NCBI RefSeq assembly: GCF_001613545.1
Contig: NZ_BDCO01000002.1
Coordinates: 1,550,001 to 1,614,000, forward strand
DNA length: 64,000 bases
Origin: Terrimicrobium sacchariphilum
Lineage (GTDB): Bacteria > Verrucomicrobiota > Verrucomicrobiia > Chthoniobacterales > Terrimicrobiaceae
Direction: 5' to 3'
Of this stretch, positions 21,237 to 31,234 are shown piece by piece (position 1 is the first letter of the stretch; the number at the start of each line of letters is the position of its first letter). Made by a program: the position numbers and the translations under genes. The notes beneath the pieces are model-generated. The model ran no database searches, was not told where the DNA came from, and was given only the letters and a program-made list of their open reading frames with translations.

Positions 21237-21683
21237 TTAACGGGGAGCTGCGGGGAGGCCGATGATCCGGTCTCCCGGGAGGATGCCCTTTTTCTCGAAC
21301 CATCCCTTATCCATCTCGAGGGCATAGGCGACATAGGGAAACTTGCTCCGGATCGGGGTCTCGTCCCGGGGTTTCATCTCGTGAATCTCGAGGATGGTAC
21401 CGGTGGGATCGATGTAGGCGACGGAGAGGGGGATGAGGGTGTTGCGCATCCAGAACGTAGCCTCATCCACCTGGGGCATGACGAAGAGCATCCCGCTGTC
21501 CTCGGCCAGCTTTTCGCGGAACATCAGGCCGGTGGCGCGTTCGGTATTGTCATCGGCGACCTCGGCGGTGAGCGCCTTGCCGTTGATCGTGAGCTTTACG
21601 GTCGGGAGAGTCGGCTGGGCGGCCGTTTGAGCCCAAAGCGCGCCCGCTGAGAACAGGGCGCAAATCCACACGGAGAATCTCAT
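21237..21683 (-). CDS. DUF192-family exported protein
   Basis: The mature part of this 148-residue protein is a DUF192 domain: TVKLTINGKALTAEVADD, then ERATGLMFRE, GMLFVMP and the hallmark FWMRNTLIPLSVAYID. The ATG at 21683 gives a signal peptide (MRFSVWICALFSAGALWAQ); an upstream start at 21731 would add a non-signal extension. Function of the family is unknown, although it is widespread in exported proteins. It is divergent from the complex III operon. Confidence 0.85.
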   Translation of the reverse strand: MRFSVWICALFSAGALWAQTAAQPTLPTVKLTINGKALTAEVADDNTERATGLMFREKLAEDSGMLFVMPQVDEATFWMRNTLIPLSVAYIDPTGTILEIHEMKPRDETPIRSKFPYVAYALEMDKGWFEKKGILPGDRIIGLPAAPR

Positions 21684-21852
21684 GGCGTTAGTCATATTGA
21701 GGACGCCGATTACTGCCATGAATTTCCGCAATCCGCCCGAAAAAGTTTGCCAACGGGGTATTCATTTTTAGGCTCTTGCGAGCAATTGTCGGCACCCCAC
21801 GTCCGGCAGGGGGATATGTGAGTCTCGCCCCCCGAAAGGAGACTCGACCGAA

Positions 21853-22518
21853 ATGGCCAACTTCTTCCCGAAATGGACAAATCAGCTTCCGTGGAAAGTG
21901 GTTGTCTGCCTGAGCGTTCTGACTCTCTCGATCGCTGCGGCGGTCACCTATTATTTTACCCCGAAATATACAAAAGTGGGTTACCAGCCGACGCAGCCGG
22001 TTCCCTTTTCCCACGCCCTGCACGTTGACCAGCTCGGCATGGACTGCCGGACGTGCCACAGCTTTGTCGAGGTGGCCTCGCACTCGAATGTGCCCTCCGT
22101 GCAAACGTGCATGAGCTGCCACACGCAGATCAAGCCTGACAGCCCGAAACTCGCTCCCGTACGAGCCGCCTGGAACGAGGGCAAAATGGATGGTCCCCCG
22201 GTGAACTGGGTGCGCATCCACCGGCTGCCGGATTACGTCTATTTCAACCACGCGGCGCACGTGAATCGCGGGGTAAGCTGCTTTTCCTGTCATGGAAATG
22301 TCAATACGATGGAGGTGGTCTATCAGCACGAGCCGCAGAGCATGAGTTGGTGCCTGGACTGCCATCGCCAGCCGGAGAACGCGCTGCGGCCTCCCTCGGA
22401 AGTGTTTAACCTGAACTGGAAGGCCACGTCGGCGCACGAGCAGTACCAACTCGGCAGCAAGTTCAAGGCAGAGTGGGGGGTGAATCCGCCCACGGATTGC
22501 GGAGGGTGCCACCGATGA
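21853..22518 (+). CDS. actA: Alternative complex III subunit ActA, pentaheme cytochrome c
   Basis: This 221-residue protein has one N-terminal membrane helix (about 15-35) and five CxxCH heme-binding motifs at residues 65-69, 86-90, 143-147, 167-171 and 216-220, exactly the heme count of ActA. In alternative complex III, a quinol:electron-acceptor oxidoreductase that replaces the bc1 complex, ActA carries electrons on the outer face of the membrane. A ribosome-binding site AGGAGA lies before the ATG. The last codons overlap the start of actB (ATGA). Confidence 0.95.
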   Translation: MANFFPKWTNQLPWKVVVCLSVLTLSIAAAVTYYFTPKYTKVGYQPTQPVPFSHALHVDQLGMDCRTCHSFVEVASHSNVPSVQTCMSCHTQIKPDSPKLAPVRAAWNEGKMDGPPVNWVRIHRLPDYVYFNHAAHVNRGVSCFSCHGNVNTMEVVYQHEPQSMSWCLDCHRQPENALRPPSEVFNLNWKATSAHEQYQLGSKFKAEWGVNPPTDCGGCHR

Positions 22519-25500
22519 AGCGGAAATTGCCTCATCCCCCGCGTGAAAGCCGCCCGGCGCTGTGGCGAAGCTTTGCCGAGCTGGAGAATACACCGGAGTT
22601 TGCGCAGGTCATTGAGCGGGAGTTTCCGGGCGGTATCGAGAAAAATGGCTCCGGGCTGACCAAACGGGATTTCGTGAAACTGATGGGCGCGTCTGTCGCC
22701 CTTACCGCGCTGACGGGATGCCGACGCCCCGAGGCGCAACTCGTGCCGTTTACCAAGGGTGTCGAGTGGAGTGTACCGGGCAAGTTTCTCTATTACGCCA
22801 CGGCGATGCCGACTCGTGGAGGGGCGATGCCGCTGGTGGCGAGCACGGTCGACGGGCGTCCCACCAAGCTGGAGGGCAATCCCCTGCACCCTGCCAGCAA
22901 TGGGGCGACAGATTCCTTTGCCCAGGCCAGCGTCCTGGATTTGTACGATCCGCACCGGTCGCGGGCAGTGAAGCGCGGCGGGCGCGAGGTACTGGCCGGG
23001 GAGTTTGAGGCTTTTCTCGCCCAACTCAGCGAGAAGCGCCCGCAGGGGCTGGCCTTTTTGGTCGAGCGGAAAAACTCGCCTACGCGTGACCGACTGCGGG
23101 GCGAGATCGAGCAGCGCTTCCCCGGTCTGATCTGGAGCGAATACGAGCCGCTCGGCGATGATCACGAAGCGGTGGCGGCGGTCTTTGGGCCGGGAGTGCG
23201 TCTCGTGCCGAAGTTTGAACGCGCGGACGTGATCCTCGCGCTCGATAGCGATTTTCTTTCCTCCGCCAGCGAGTACGGACCTGCCTATGCGGCGGGCTTC
23301 TATCCCCGCCGGAATCCCGACCAGCCCGGCGCTCCGATGAACCGGCTCTATGTGGTGGAGAATCACTTCACCTGTACGGGCGGCATGGCGGATCATCGCC
23401 ATCGCTGCAAGGCCTCGCTCATCGGGGAGTTTACCCGAAGGCTGGCGACGCGGATCGTTGAGTTGACCAATCATTCCGGACTCGCGACGGTGCTGGGCGC
23501 GGCCCCCCAGACCAAGGCGGACTTTGATGAAAAGTGGATCGCGGAATGCGGGGCGGATCTGGCGAGAAATCCCGGACGAAGTCTCGTACTCGCCGGAGGT
23601 CAACAGCCGGCGTGGGTGCAGGCGCTCGTCTTTGGCATCAATGAGGCGCTGGGCAACCATGGCATGACGATTCTCGGCGTGGCCGATGAGGCCCCGCCGA
23701 CAGCGCCGCTCGGGAAGCTCGTGGAGGCGATGCGTGCGGGTGCGGTGAAGACGCTTTTCATCCTCGGAGGAAACCCCGCCTACAATGCCCCGGCGAATTT
23801 CGTTTTTCGCGACTTGCTGGCTCGTGTGCCTGAGGTGGTGCGGGTCGGGATGTTTGAGGACGAGACCTCGACGGTTTCCGAGTGGCATGTTCCCGCAGCG
23901 CATTATCTGGAAGCCTGGGGCGACGCGCGGACGTTCGAAGGAACTTATACCGCGATCCAGCCCATGATCTTGCCGCTCTGGGGTGGGGTGTCGGAATTGG
24001 AAATACTCGCGAGATTGGCGGGAAATGCCCAGCCATCGGGTCTCGATCTGGTCCGGCAAACATATGGACTCCTTTCCGGAGCGACGTCCGTTGAGGGATG
24101 GAGTGAATTTTTACGCGATGGCTTTCTGCCCGGCTCGCAGGCGGCAGCCAGGGAACTCGCGTTTCGAGCGAATGAGGCGGTGAGGCTTGCTGGGGACGCC
24201 GTTCCGGTTGAGGGGGGGATCGAACTGGTCTTCCTTCAAAGCTCAAGCGTCGATGACGGGCGGTATGCTAATAACAGCTGGCTGCAGGAGACGCCGGACT
24301 TTGAGACAAAGGTGACATGGGATAATGTCGCGCTGGTCAGCCCGGCGACGGCGGCGCGGTTGGGGATTCGCGCCAATAACTTTGGCCTGTTGCAAAAGGT
24401 GACCGCGATCAATCACGAGGTCGATTTCGACATGGTGGCCGACCTGATCACCCTGAAGGCGGGTGACGTCGCCATCGAGGCGGCGGCGATTGTTGCCCCG
24501 GGCCATGCGGATGATTCGATTTCGCTCGCGCTTGGATATGGACGCAAAGGCGTGTCGGCGCTGTTTGAAAATGTCGGCTTCGATGCCTATCCGATGCGGA
24601 CGAGCGACGGCCCGCGCTTCCGCACGCCAATCTCGGTGAGTGTAACGGGGAGAACCTATCCGCTCGCGCGCACGCAGGAGCACAAAAGCATGGAAGGCCG
24701 CGACCTGTTCCGCGAGGGAACGCGGGAGCGATACAAGACGGACCCAAAGTTCGTGCAGTCGATGGGCCTCGTGGATGCGCACAACCCGCCCACGACATCA
24801 CTTTACGAGCATCCCAGGCTGACCGCCCCGGAGCAGTGGGGCATGGCGATCGACCTGAATACCTGCATCGGGTGCAGCGCGTGCGCCGTGGCCTGCCAGG
24901 CGGAGAACAATGTACCCGTGGTCGGCAAGGCGGAGGTGCGACGCAATCGCGACATGGCGTGGATGCGTATTGACCGCTACTTTGCCGGAAGCCCGGAAAA
25001 TCCCGAGATGCTGGCGCAGGCGATGCTGTGCCAGCACTGCGAGAACGCGCCATGCGAGTCCGTCTGCCCGGTCAACGCCACCGTGCACAGCGAGGAGGGG
25101 TTGAATCTCATGGCCTACAATCGCTGTATCGGCACTCGATATTGCGCTAACAACTGCCCGTGGAAGGTTCGGCGGTTCAACTATTTTGACTACAACCAGC
25201 GTCCGCTGGAGGAGCTTTACTGGGGACCGCTCGCGCCGAAGGGCATGGCAGACAGCCTCAAGATGGTGAAGAACCCCAACGTCACCGTGCGCATGCGTGG
25301 CGTGATGGAGAAGTGCACCTTCTGCATTCAGCGGATCGAGGAGGCAAAAATCTCTCGCATGGTGCAGGCCGGACCTCGGAACAAGTACGACGTGCCGGTG
25401 CCGAAGTTCCAGACGGCCTGCCAGCAGGCGTGCCCGAGCGACGCGATTGTTTTTGGCAATATTGCGGACCCGAAGGATCGCGTGACGCGTTTGCGCCAGA

Positions 25501-25643
25501 GCGATCGCGGGTACGTGACGCTGAAGTACCTGAACACGCAGCCACGCGTGACCTATCTCGCCCGCATCAAGAATCCCAACCCCGCCATGCCGGACGCTGG
25601 CAGCGTGGGAATGGCGAACGGACCGGAGGGAGTTCATCACTAG
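22515..25643 (+). CDS. actB: Alternative complex III subunit ActB, molybdopterin-like and Fe-S fusion
   Basis: This 1042-residue protein fuses the two ActB parts. The first 750 residues resemble a molybdopterin oxidoreductase that in this complex is known to lack the cofactor; the last 290 form a ferredoxin-like domain. Near residue 55 a Tat-type signal [20 protein letters not shown] carries a possible lipobox Cys. The cluster-binding motifs are [11 protein letters not shown] (from about 784), [24 protein letters not shown] and CTFCIQR with CQQACPSDA, enough for three 4Fe-4S and one 3Fe-4S cluster. The ATG at 22515 overlaps the actA stop. Confidence 0.95.
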   Translation: MKRKLPHPPRESRPALWRSFAELENTPEFAQVIEREFPGGIEKNGSGLTKRDFVKLMGASVALTALTGCRRPEAQLVPFTKGVEWSVPGKFLYYATAMPTRGGAMPLVASTVDGRPTKLEGNPLHPASNGATDSFAQASVLDLYDPHRSRAVKRGGREVLAGEFEAFLAQLSEKRPQGLAFLVERKNSPTRDRLRGEIEQRFPGLIWSEYEPLGDDHEAVAAVFGPGVRLVPKFERADVILALDSDFLSSASEYGPAYAAGFYPRRNPDQPGAPMNRLYVVENHFTCTGGMADHRHRCKASLIGEFTRRLATRIVELTNHSGLATVLGAAPQTKADFDEKWIAECGADLARNPGRSLVLAGGQQPAWVQALVFGINEALGNHGMTILGVADEAPPTAPLGKLVEAMRAGAVKTLFILGGNPAYNAPANFVFRDLLARVPEVVRVGMFEDETSTVSEWHVPAAHYLEAWGDARTFEGTYTAIQPMILPLWGGVSELEILARLAGNAQPSGLDLVRQTYGLLSGATSVEGWSEFLRDGFLPGSQAAARELAFRANEAVRLAGDAVPVEGGIELVFLQSSSVDDGRYANNSWLQETPDFETKVTWDNVALVSPATAARLGIRANNFGLLQKVTAINHEVDFDMVADLITLKAGDVAIEAAAIVAPGHADDSISLALGYGRKGVSALFENVGFDAYPMRTSDGPRFRTPISVSVTGRTYPLARTQEHKSMEGRDLFREGTRERYKTDPKFVQSMGLVDAHNPPTTSLYEHPRLTAPEQWGMAIDLNTCIGCSACAVACQAENNVPVVGKAEVRRNRDMAWMRIDRYFAGSPENPEMLAQAMLCQHCENAPCESVCPVNATVHSEEGLNLMAYNRCIGTRYCANNCPWKVRRFNYFDYNQRPLEELYWGPLAPKGMADSLKMVKNPNVTVRMRGVMEKCTFCIQRIEEAKISRMVQAGPRNKYDVPVPKFQTACQQACPSDAIVFGNIADPKDRVTRLRQSDRGYVTLKYLNTQPRVTYLARIKNPNPAMPDAGSVGMANGPEGVHH

Positions 25644-25645
25644 CC

Positions 25646-27049
25646 ATGGCGGAAGGAACACTCAATCCTGCCGAGGAAAGTGCCCGCATTGCGGTGGAGC
25701 GTCCGCCGCTCGTTGCGCCTGGACGCACGATGGGGTGGATTTCGGACTATGTCAGCTCCATCGTCGAGGCCCAAACGCCGCGTTGGTGGTGGGTGGCGAT
25801 ATCCATCACGGGAACCCTGCTGCTTGTGCTGATCGCCTGCACCACCTATCTCGTCGCCACGGGGGTGGGCGTGTGGGGTAACAACCACCCCGTCGGCTGG
25901 GCGTGGGATATTACGAACTTCGTCTTCTGGATCGGCATCGGCCATGCGGGCACGCTGATCTCGGCCATTCTCTTCCTTACCCGCCAGAAATGGCGCACCT
26001 CGATCAATCGCGCTGCCGAAGCCATGACCCTCTTTGCCGTGATCTGCGCGGCGATCTATCCGACAATGCATGTGGGGCGTGTCTGGATGTCGTGGTTCCT
26101 CATTCCTGTGCCGAATGCCAACGGGATCTGGCAAAATTTCCGCAGTCCGCTGATGTGGGATGCCTTTGCGGTCCTCACGTATTTCCTCGTCTCGGTTCTC
26201 TTCTGGTACACCGGGCTGATTCCCGACCTCGCCACGCTGCGCGACCGTGCGACGACGAGGGTTCGCAAGTTCTTCTACGGCATTCTCGCGCTGGGATGGC
26301 GAGGGGGGAATCGGCAATGGAGGCACTATGAAATGGCGTACCTGCTGCTCGCAGGGCTCTCCACACCGCTTGTGCTTTCGGTTCACTCGGTGGTTTCGTT
26401 CGACTTTGCGGCCTCGGTGATTCCCGGATGGCACACAACGATCTTCCCGCCGTATTTCGTCGCCGGGGCGATTTTTGGCGGGTTTGCGATGGTATTGACG
26501 ATCCTTATTCCGGCACGTGCGGTTTATCGTCCGCTGGGCGATCTGATCACCGTTTCGCACATCGACAAGATGTGCAAGGTCCTGCTCTTTACCGGATCCA
26601 TCGTCGGATACGCGTACCTCATGGAGCTGTTCATGGCGTGGTACAGCGGCAATCCCTTTGAGCGCGCCACCTTCTGGTACCGGGCGACGGGGCCGTACTG
26701 GTGGGCCTATGCGCTGATGGTCCTCTGCAATGTCGCCGTGCCGCAGTTGCTCTGGTTCCGCTTTTTCCGGACGCATGTGATCTGGGTCTTTGTCATCGCG
26801 ATGTTTGCCAATGTCGGGATGTGGTTTGAGCGCTTCGTCATCGTGGCGACCTCGCTGACCCGTGATTTCCTCCCGTCGTCATGGGGCATGTTTCACCCGA
26901 CCTGGGTGGATGTCGCGATGTTTGCCGGGACGTTTGGGCTCTTTGGTACGCTGTTCCTGCTTTTCATCCGGTTCCTGCCCATGATCTGCATGTTTGAAGT
27001 CAAGGCGGTGGCGCCGTCAGCCAATTCTCATCAAGGAGGAAACCCCTGA
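25646..27049 (+). CDS. actC: Alternative complex III subunit ActC, NrfD-like
   Basis: The 467-residue integral membrane protein belongs to the NrfD/polysulfide-reductase membrane subunit family, with about ten helices. It forms one of two quinol-facing subunits in complex [19 protein letters not shown] and the HSVVSFDFA region are typical of ActC. The ATG at 25646 comes 2 bases after the actB stop. Its final TGA overlaps the actD start by one base. Confidence 0.93.
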   Translation: MAEGTLNPAEESARIAVERPPLVAPGRTMGWISDYVSSIVEAQTPRWWWVAISITGTLLLVLIACTTYLVATGVGVWGNNHPVGWAWDITNFVFWIGIGHAGTLISAILFLTRQKWRTSINRAAEAMTLFAVICAAIYPTMHVGRVWMSWFLIPVPNANGIWQNFRSPLMWDAFAVLTYFLVSVLFWYTGLIPDLATLRDRATTRVRKFFYGILALGWRGGNRQWRHYEMAYLLLAGLSTPLVLSVHSVVSFDFAASVIPGWHTTIFPPYFVAGAIFGGFAMVLTILIPARAVYRPLGDLITVSHIDKMCKVLLFTGSIVGYAYLMELFMAWYSGNPFERATFWYRATGPYWWAYALMVLCNVAVPQLLWFRFFRTHVIWVFVIAMFANVGMWFERFVIVATSLTRDFLPSSWGMFHPTWVDVAMFAGTFGLFGTLFLLFIRFLPMICMFEVKAVAPSANSHQGGNP

Positions 27050-27609
27050 TGGACACCGCCGGTAACACCGCCTCGCCCATGTATGGAGTGGGCGCCGAGT
27101 TTGCGTCGGCCGCCGACCTCCTGCGGGTCGCGAAGGAGATTCGCGCGGCGGGATATGAGAGCTTTGATGTTTTTTCGCCCTTTCCGATTCATGGAATGGA
27201 CAAAGCTGTCCAATTCCGCCGTTCACCGCTGGGGCGGATCGTCTTCATCGGCGGTCTGACGGGTTTTCTCACGGCAATGGCGCTGCAATACATCCCGTCG
27301 GCAGTCATTTATCCGCTCATCCTCCATGGAAAGCCGTTCGGTTTTTTTGCCATCCCGGCCTACTTCCCGATTCTCTTTGAAACGACGGTGCTTTTCTCGG
27401 CATTCACCGCTTTCATCGGTTTGCTGATGATAATCGGGCTCCCCCGGTTCAATCATCCGCTTTTCAACTGGGAGCGTTTCAAGGGTGTGAGCGCTGATGG
27501 ATTCTTCGCGGTGATCGAATCACGCGATCCGAAATTCGCTCCAGCCGAGGCCGCGGAATTCCTCGCCTCACTCGGTGGCAGCAACGTAACCATAATCCAC
27601 GAGGACTGA
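27049..27609 (+). CDS. actD: Alternative complex III subunit ActD (DUF3341)
   Basis: The 186-residue protein has a soluble N-terminal part (ADLLRVAKEIRAAGYESFDVFSPFPIHGMD, key features only: the FSPFPIHGMD motif), two membrane helices (about 62-80 and 100-125) and a short soluble tail. This matches DUF3341/ActD, a heme-free complex III subunit. It overlaps actC by one base, and a good site AGGAGG lies about 8 bases upstream. Confidence 0.93.
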   Translation: MDTAGNTASPMYGVGAEFASAADLLRVAKEIRAAGYESFDVFSPFPIHGMDKAVQFRRSPLGRIVFIGGLTGFLTAMALQYIPSAVIYPLILHGKPFGFFAIPAYFPILFETTVLFSAFTAFIGLLMIIGLPRFNHPLFNWERFKGVSADGFFAVIESRDPKFAPAEAAEFLASLGGSNVTIIHED

Positions 27610-27613
27610 CCGG

Positions 27614-28306
27614 ATGCTGCGCACCTTTTTCATCCTGCTGGCCTTCGTCGCGATCCTGGTGGTCGTGATGCTCGGCGTGCGCGGGCAAAAGTCCCCGGCT
27701 CCGCCCTTTGAGATTTTCCCCGACATGGATCGCCAGCCGAAGGTGAAGGCCCAGGACCCGAGTACATTTTATGCAGACGGGCGCGCGGCGCGTCCGCCCG
27801 TGCCTGGAACAGTGCCGCTCGGATACGACCAGCCGCAGGAGCGTCCAATCAAGGGGGTCGTGACGGAATCCACCAGTCCGTACGATCGCGTGAACTTCGG
27901 GACGGGCACGGATTATTTCAATACCGGACGCATCGGCGCCCAATGGGGAACCGGCATTCCTTTTGAGGTGACGATGGAGACCATGCGGCGCGGGCAGGAA
28001 CGCTATACGATCAACTGCGCCATCTGCCATGGCGCCACTGGGGCGGGGGATGGCATGGCCAAGCAATTCGGACTAAACACCGTGCAAAGCCTCCATCAGG
28101 AGCGGCTGCGCACGATGTCGGATGGCGAGATTTTCAACACGATCACGAACGGCAAGAACACAATGTTCGGCCTCGGCGATCGCGTGCAGGTGCCGGATCG
28201 CTGGGCCATCATTGCCTATCTGCGTGCGCTGCAAAAATCCCAGGGCGGCGCGACGGCCAGCGAACTGCCACCGGAGGAGCGGGCAAAACTGCTTTCCACG
28301 CCATGA
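27614..28306 (+). CDS. actE: Alternative complex III subunit ActE, monoheme cytochrome c
   Basis: The 230-residue protein has one N-terminal membrane helix (about 4-22) and one class I cytochrome c domain with CAICH at residues 135-139. The N-terminal region EIFPDMDRQPKVKAQ is typical of ActE. It is the likely electron exit from complex III. Its last bases overlap the actF start. Confidence 0.93.
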   Translation: MLRTFFILLAFVAILVVVMLGVRGQKSPAPPFEIFPDMDRQPKVKAQDPSTFYADGRAARPPVPGTVPLGYDQPQERPIKGVVTESTSPYDRVNFGTGTDYFNTGRIGAQWGTGIPFEVTMETMRRGQERYTINCAICHGATGAGDGMAKQFGLNTVQSLHQERLRTMSDGEIFNTITNGKNTMFGLGDRVQVPDRWAIIAYLRALQKSQGGATASELPPEERAKLLSTP

Positions 28307-29484
28307 GCCTGCGACCTGATCAGAAATTCGATTACCGCCATGTGGGCTACGGCTTCCTTGCCGCATGCGCGCTCGCGGTGCTGGCGTTTCTCGGCTTGCT
28401 CATCGGCGCGTTCCTCGACGTGCGGCAGTTTGCGTTCTCGTATCTCTTTGCCTTCGTGTTCTTTTTCACGATCTCGCTGGGGGCGTTGTTCTGGGTGGTC
28501 GTGCATCATGCGGTGGATGCCGAATGGAGCGTGGGGATGCGGCGGCAGTTGGAAAATATCGCCTGCCTCTTTTCGGCGCTGGCGGTTTTGTTTATTCCGC
28601 TGGTCTTCGTTGCACCCGTCTTGTGGGCGTGGATGGATTCGGCGAATGCGGGCAATGCGGTGTTGCAGGAAAAGGCGGCGTATCTGAATCGCCCGTTCTT
28701 CTGGGGGCGTACGCTGGTTTATTTCGCGGTTTTCATCGGCTCGGCGTATCTGCTGCGTGCGTATTCGGTGGCGCAGGATGCGAGCGGGTCAGCGCGGTGC
28801 ACGGTTTATAATCGGCGTGTGGCCTTTGCCTCGATCGTGCCGGTGGTCCTGTGTGTCACCTTTGCGGCGGTCGACTGGCTGATGAGCCTCGACTGGCATT
28901 GGTTCTCCACGATGTGGGGCGTCTATCTTTTCGCCGGGGCTGCGTTGAGTTCGCTTTGCGTGCTGGTGCTCGTGGTGACGGCTTTGCGCTCCGTGGGCTA
29001 TTTCCAGGGGGTTATCACGGAGGAGCATTATCATATCCTGGGCAAGCTCCTCCTCGCTTTCACGATCTTCTGGGCCTACATTGGGTTTAGCCAATACATG
29101 CTGATCTGGTATGCCAACATCCCGGAGGAAACGAGCTACTTTATCCTGCGCAATACCGGGAGTTGGAATGTCCTTAGCATCCTGCTGGTGGTGGGGCATT
29201 TCATCGTGCCGTTCCTGCTTTTGCTGCCGAGCTTTGGCAAACGTCGTCCCGGCTTTCTCTGCGGAGTGGCATGGTGGATTCTCGCGATGCATTTGCTGGA
29301 TGTCTATCTGATGGTGTTGCCGGAACTGCATCGCGGCGGGTTCCGCCCGAGCCTCATGGATTTGCTTTCCGTGGTTGCGATTGGCGCGGCGCTCGTCGCG
29401 GCGTACCTGAAAGCGCTCGGCGACTCTGCGATTTACCCGGTACGCGACCCGAGGCTGCAACAATCCATCGATCTGCAAAACTGA
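28303..29484 (+). CDS. actF: Alternative complex III subunit ActF, NrfD-like
   Basis: The 393-residue protein has about ten membrane helices and is the second NrfD-like subunit of complex III. The stretches AAVDWLMSLDWHWFSTMWG and AYIGFSQYMLIWYANIPEE are typical of ActF. It overlaps actE by 4 bases and the next small gene by one base, so translation is coupled along the operon. Confidence 0.93.
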   Translation: MSLRPDQKFDYRHVGYGFLAACALAVLAFLGLLIGAFLDVRQFAFSYLFAFVFFFTISLGALFWVVVHHAVDAEWSVGMRRQLENIACLFSALAVLFIPLVFVAPVLWAWMDSANAGNAVLQEKAAYLNRPFFWGRTLVYFAVFIGSAYLLRAYSVAQDASGSARCTVYNRRVAFASIVPVVLCVTFAAVDWLMSLDWHWFSTMWGVYLFAGAALSSLCVLVLVVTALRSVGYFQGVITEEHYHILGKLLLAFTIFWAYIGFSQYMLIWYANIPEETSYFILRNTGSWNVLSILLVVGHFIVPFLLLLPSFGKRRPGFLCGVAWWILAMHLLDVYLMVLPELHRGGFRPSLMDLLSVVAIGAALVAAYLKALGDSAIYPVRDPRLQQSIDLQN

Positions 29485-29843
29485 TGTCCGTATCCCCACA
29501 GCCTCGCCATTTTCCGCTCCGGTTGATCGCCGGGGGCTTGGGCGTATTCGCGCTCTTTGCGGCGGCGGTGTTCGTCGTGCGCACGGGTGATCCGGGGCCG
29601 GCTCCGATGGATGCGGCTCGTGCGGAGGAACGACGTGCAGCCTTGGCGGAGCTCCGAAAGAGGGACACCGAGAGGCTGAATACCTATGCCGTGATCGACC
29701 GGGCAGGGGACTCGTTTCAAATGCCCATCGAGCGCGCGATGGAACTCGTCGTCAGGGAATATGCAGGGACATCGCCGCGTGCCGTCCCGCTCCCGCCAGT
29801 GCCGGAGGCGTCGCCTTCGGCCAGCCCAGTTGCCACGCCATGA
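29484..29843 (+). CDS. Small membrane-anchored protein between complex III and the oxidase-like module
   Basis: The 119-residue product has one membrane helix near the N-terminus (about 13-28), a charged helical part (AARAEERRAALAELRKRD), then a compact motif TYAVIDRAGDSFQMPIERAMELVV and a Pro/Ala-rich tail. The motif pattern, tyrosine-x-x-I/V-D ... G ... P-I-x-R-A-M-E, resembles small proteins I recall from oxidase operons with SCO genes, but I cannot name a family. Its start overlaps the actF stop and its end overlaps the next gene, so it is a true part of the operon and may help assemble it. Confidence 0.7.
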   Translation: MSVSPQPRHFPLRLIAGGLGVFALFAAAVFVVRTGDPGPAPMDAARAEERRAALAELRKRDTERLNTYAVIDRAGDSFQMPIERAMELVVREYAGTSPRAVPLPPVPEASPSASPVATP

Positions 29844-31234
29844 GCTCCGGTTTGTCAGACTCCGTGAAAAATGCGGGACGCTGGCCGCAGGGCTGGACTG
29901 ATCCGCTGCCGCGCTTGCTGCTGTGGTTTTCCGCCTCAGCCGCAAGCTGGCTGGTGGTCGGCCTGGCCTTGCTGATCATTGCCGGGGTCCAGGTCGTGAA
30001 TCCCGCCTTTCTCAGAGGCATTTCCGTGCTTGCCTTTGGGCGGCTGGTTCCGGCGGGGATCAATGCTCTTGTCTTTGGCTGGGGGTCGCTCTCTGCGATC
30101 GTGGCGATCCTGTATCTCCTGTCCCGCCTCGGCGGCGTCACCATTTCCTCGGCGCGGCTGCCTTACTGCGCCCTTGCTGCGTGGAATCTCGCCCTGCTGC
30201 TCGGTCTTTGCTCCATCGCGGCTCGCGGGGGAAATGGGCTGCTGCTGTTGGAACTTCCGCCCTTCGCCATCGTAACGATCCTGCTCGCCTATGCGGCCAC
30301 GGCGATCTGGGGGTATGCGCTTTTCCGCGGGCGGCGAATCTCGGGAACTTTTGCCTCCTCGTGGTATCTCGTGGCGGGGATGCTGTGCTTCCCCTGGCTC
30401 GTCGTAACAGGCAATGTCCTGCTGGTCTGGCTGCCTATCCCGGGTCCAGCCCAGGCTCCGGTGGCCGCGTGGTTTGCCGGGGGGATGATGAACCTCTGGC
30501 TCGCGCCGGTTTCGCTGGCGGCGATCTTTTACATCGTGCCTCAGGTGCTCGGGCGCAGGCTCGCTGCGTACAATCTCAGCCTGCTGGGTTTCTGGAGCTT
30601 TATGGTCTTTGCCGCATGGTGCGGATTGGGCCGAATGGTCGGCGGCCCCGTCCCGGCGTGGATGGCGAGCGTGGGCTTTGTCAGCTCGTTCCTCATGGTG
30701 GTCCCGGTGTTGATCGCCGGGGTGAATGTCTTCGGCGTGCTGAAAGGCACCTCCGAGTGGACTCTCCCGCTGCGCCACGCGGCTGCCGGTATCGGGGCAT
30801 TCGCTGGCACGTACCTGCTGGCAGCCATCCTCGCGATTCCTCCGGTGGCGGGAGTTTTTAACTTCACCGACATTGCCGTCGCTGTCGGGTTGCTCGGGCT
30901 CGGTGGCTTTGTGACCTTGTCGCTGGGCGGGCTGATCCAATTCGTCCTGCCGCAATTTGAGCGGCGCGATCCGCTGGCGGAGAGGCTCGGGTCATGGCAC
31001 CTGTGGCTTACCGTCATCGGCGTCGGGGCGGCGTCGGTATGTCTTGTGCTGGGGGGAATCCTGCAAGGGTTCGCCCAATCCGACCCGGGAATCGTTTTCA
31101 GCCACTCAGTGGATTACGTGATGCCTTTCCGCTTCCTGGCGCTGCTGGGATTACTGATCTTTCTCGCTGGGGCGGTGTGTCTTTTTCTCCGAGTTCACCG
31201 GGCTTTGGTCCGTCACCTGATTACGCCGCCATGA
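29840..31234 (+). CDS. CcoN-like oxidase subunit I without metal ligands
   Basis: This 464-residue, roughly 12-helix protein aligns along its length with cbb3 oxidase subunit I: LAFGRLVPAGINALVFGWG, YNLSLLGFWSF, GGPVPAW, NFTDIAVAVGLLGLGG and GSWHLWLTVIG all match CcoN landmarks. Yet every ligand is gone. By alignment the low-spin heme His is Gly73, the CuB His are Gly215, Gly264 and Arg265, the helix X His pair is Val349 and Leu351, and the active-site Tyr is Ala258. It cannot hold hemes or copper in the usual way. The frame is intact and overlaps both neighbours by 4 bases. I infer a structural subunit for the CcoO-like cytochrome next to it. Confidence 0.85.
   Translation: MSSGLSDSVKNAGRWPQGWTDPLPRLLLWFSASAASWLVVGLALLIIAGVQVVNPAFLRGISVLAFGRLVPAGINALVFGWGSLSAIVAILYLLSRLGGVTISSARLPYCALAAWNLALLLGLCSIAARGGNGLLLLELPPFAIVTILLAYAATAIWGYALFRGRRISGTFASSWYLVAGMLCFPWLVVTGNVLLVWLPIPGPAQAPVAAWFAGGMMNLWLAPVSLAAIFYIVPQVLGRRLAAYNLSLLGFWSFMVFAAWCGLGRMVGGPVPAWMASVGFVSSFLMVVPVLIAGVNVFGVLKGTSEWTLPLRHAAAGIGAFAGTYLLAAILAIPPVAGVFNFTDIAVAVGLLGLGGFVTLSLGGLIQFVLPQFERRDPLAERLGSWHLWLTVIGVGAASVCLVLGGILQGFAQSDPGIVFSHSVDYVMPFRFLALLGLLIFLAGAVCLFLRVHRALVRHLITPP

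Noticed and set aside
22323-24059. A 578-codon open frame antisense to actA-actB
   Set aside because: The sense frame has heme and Fe-S motifs; the antisense is Arg/His-rich shadow sequence.
29840-31234. The CcoN-like gene as a decayed pseudogene
   Set aside because: The frame is intact over 464 codons, helices and landmark motifs are kept, it overlaps both neighbours, and the partner cytochromes keep their heme ligands.
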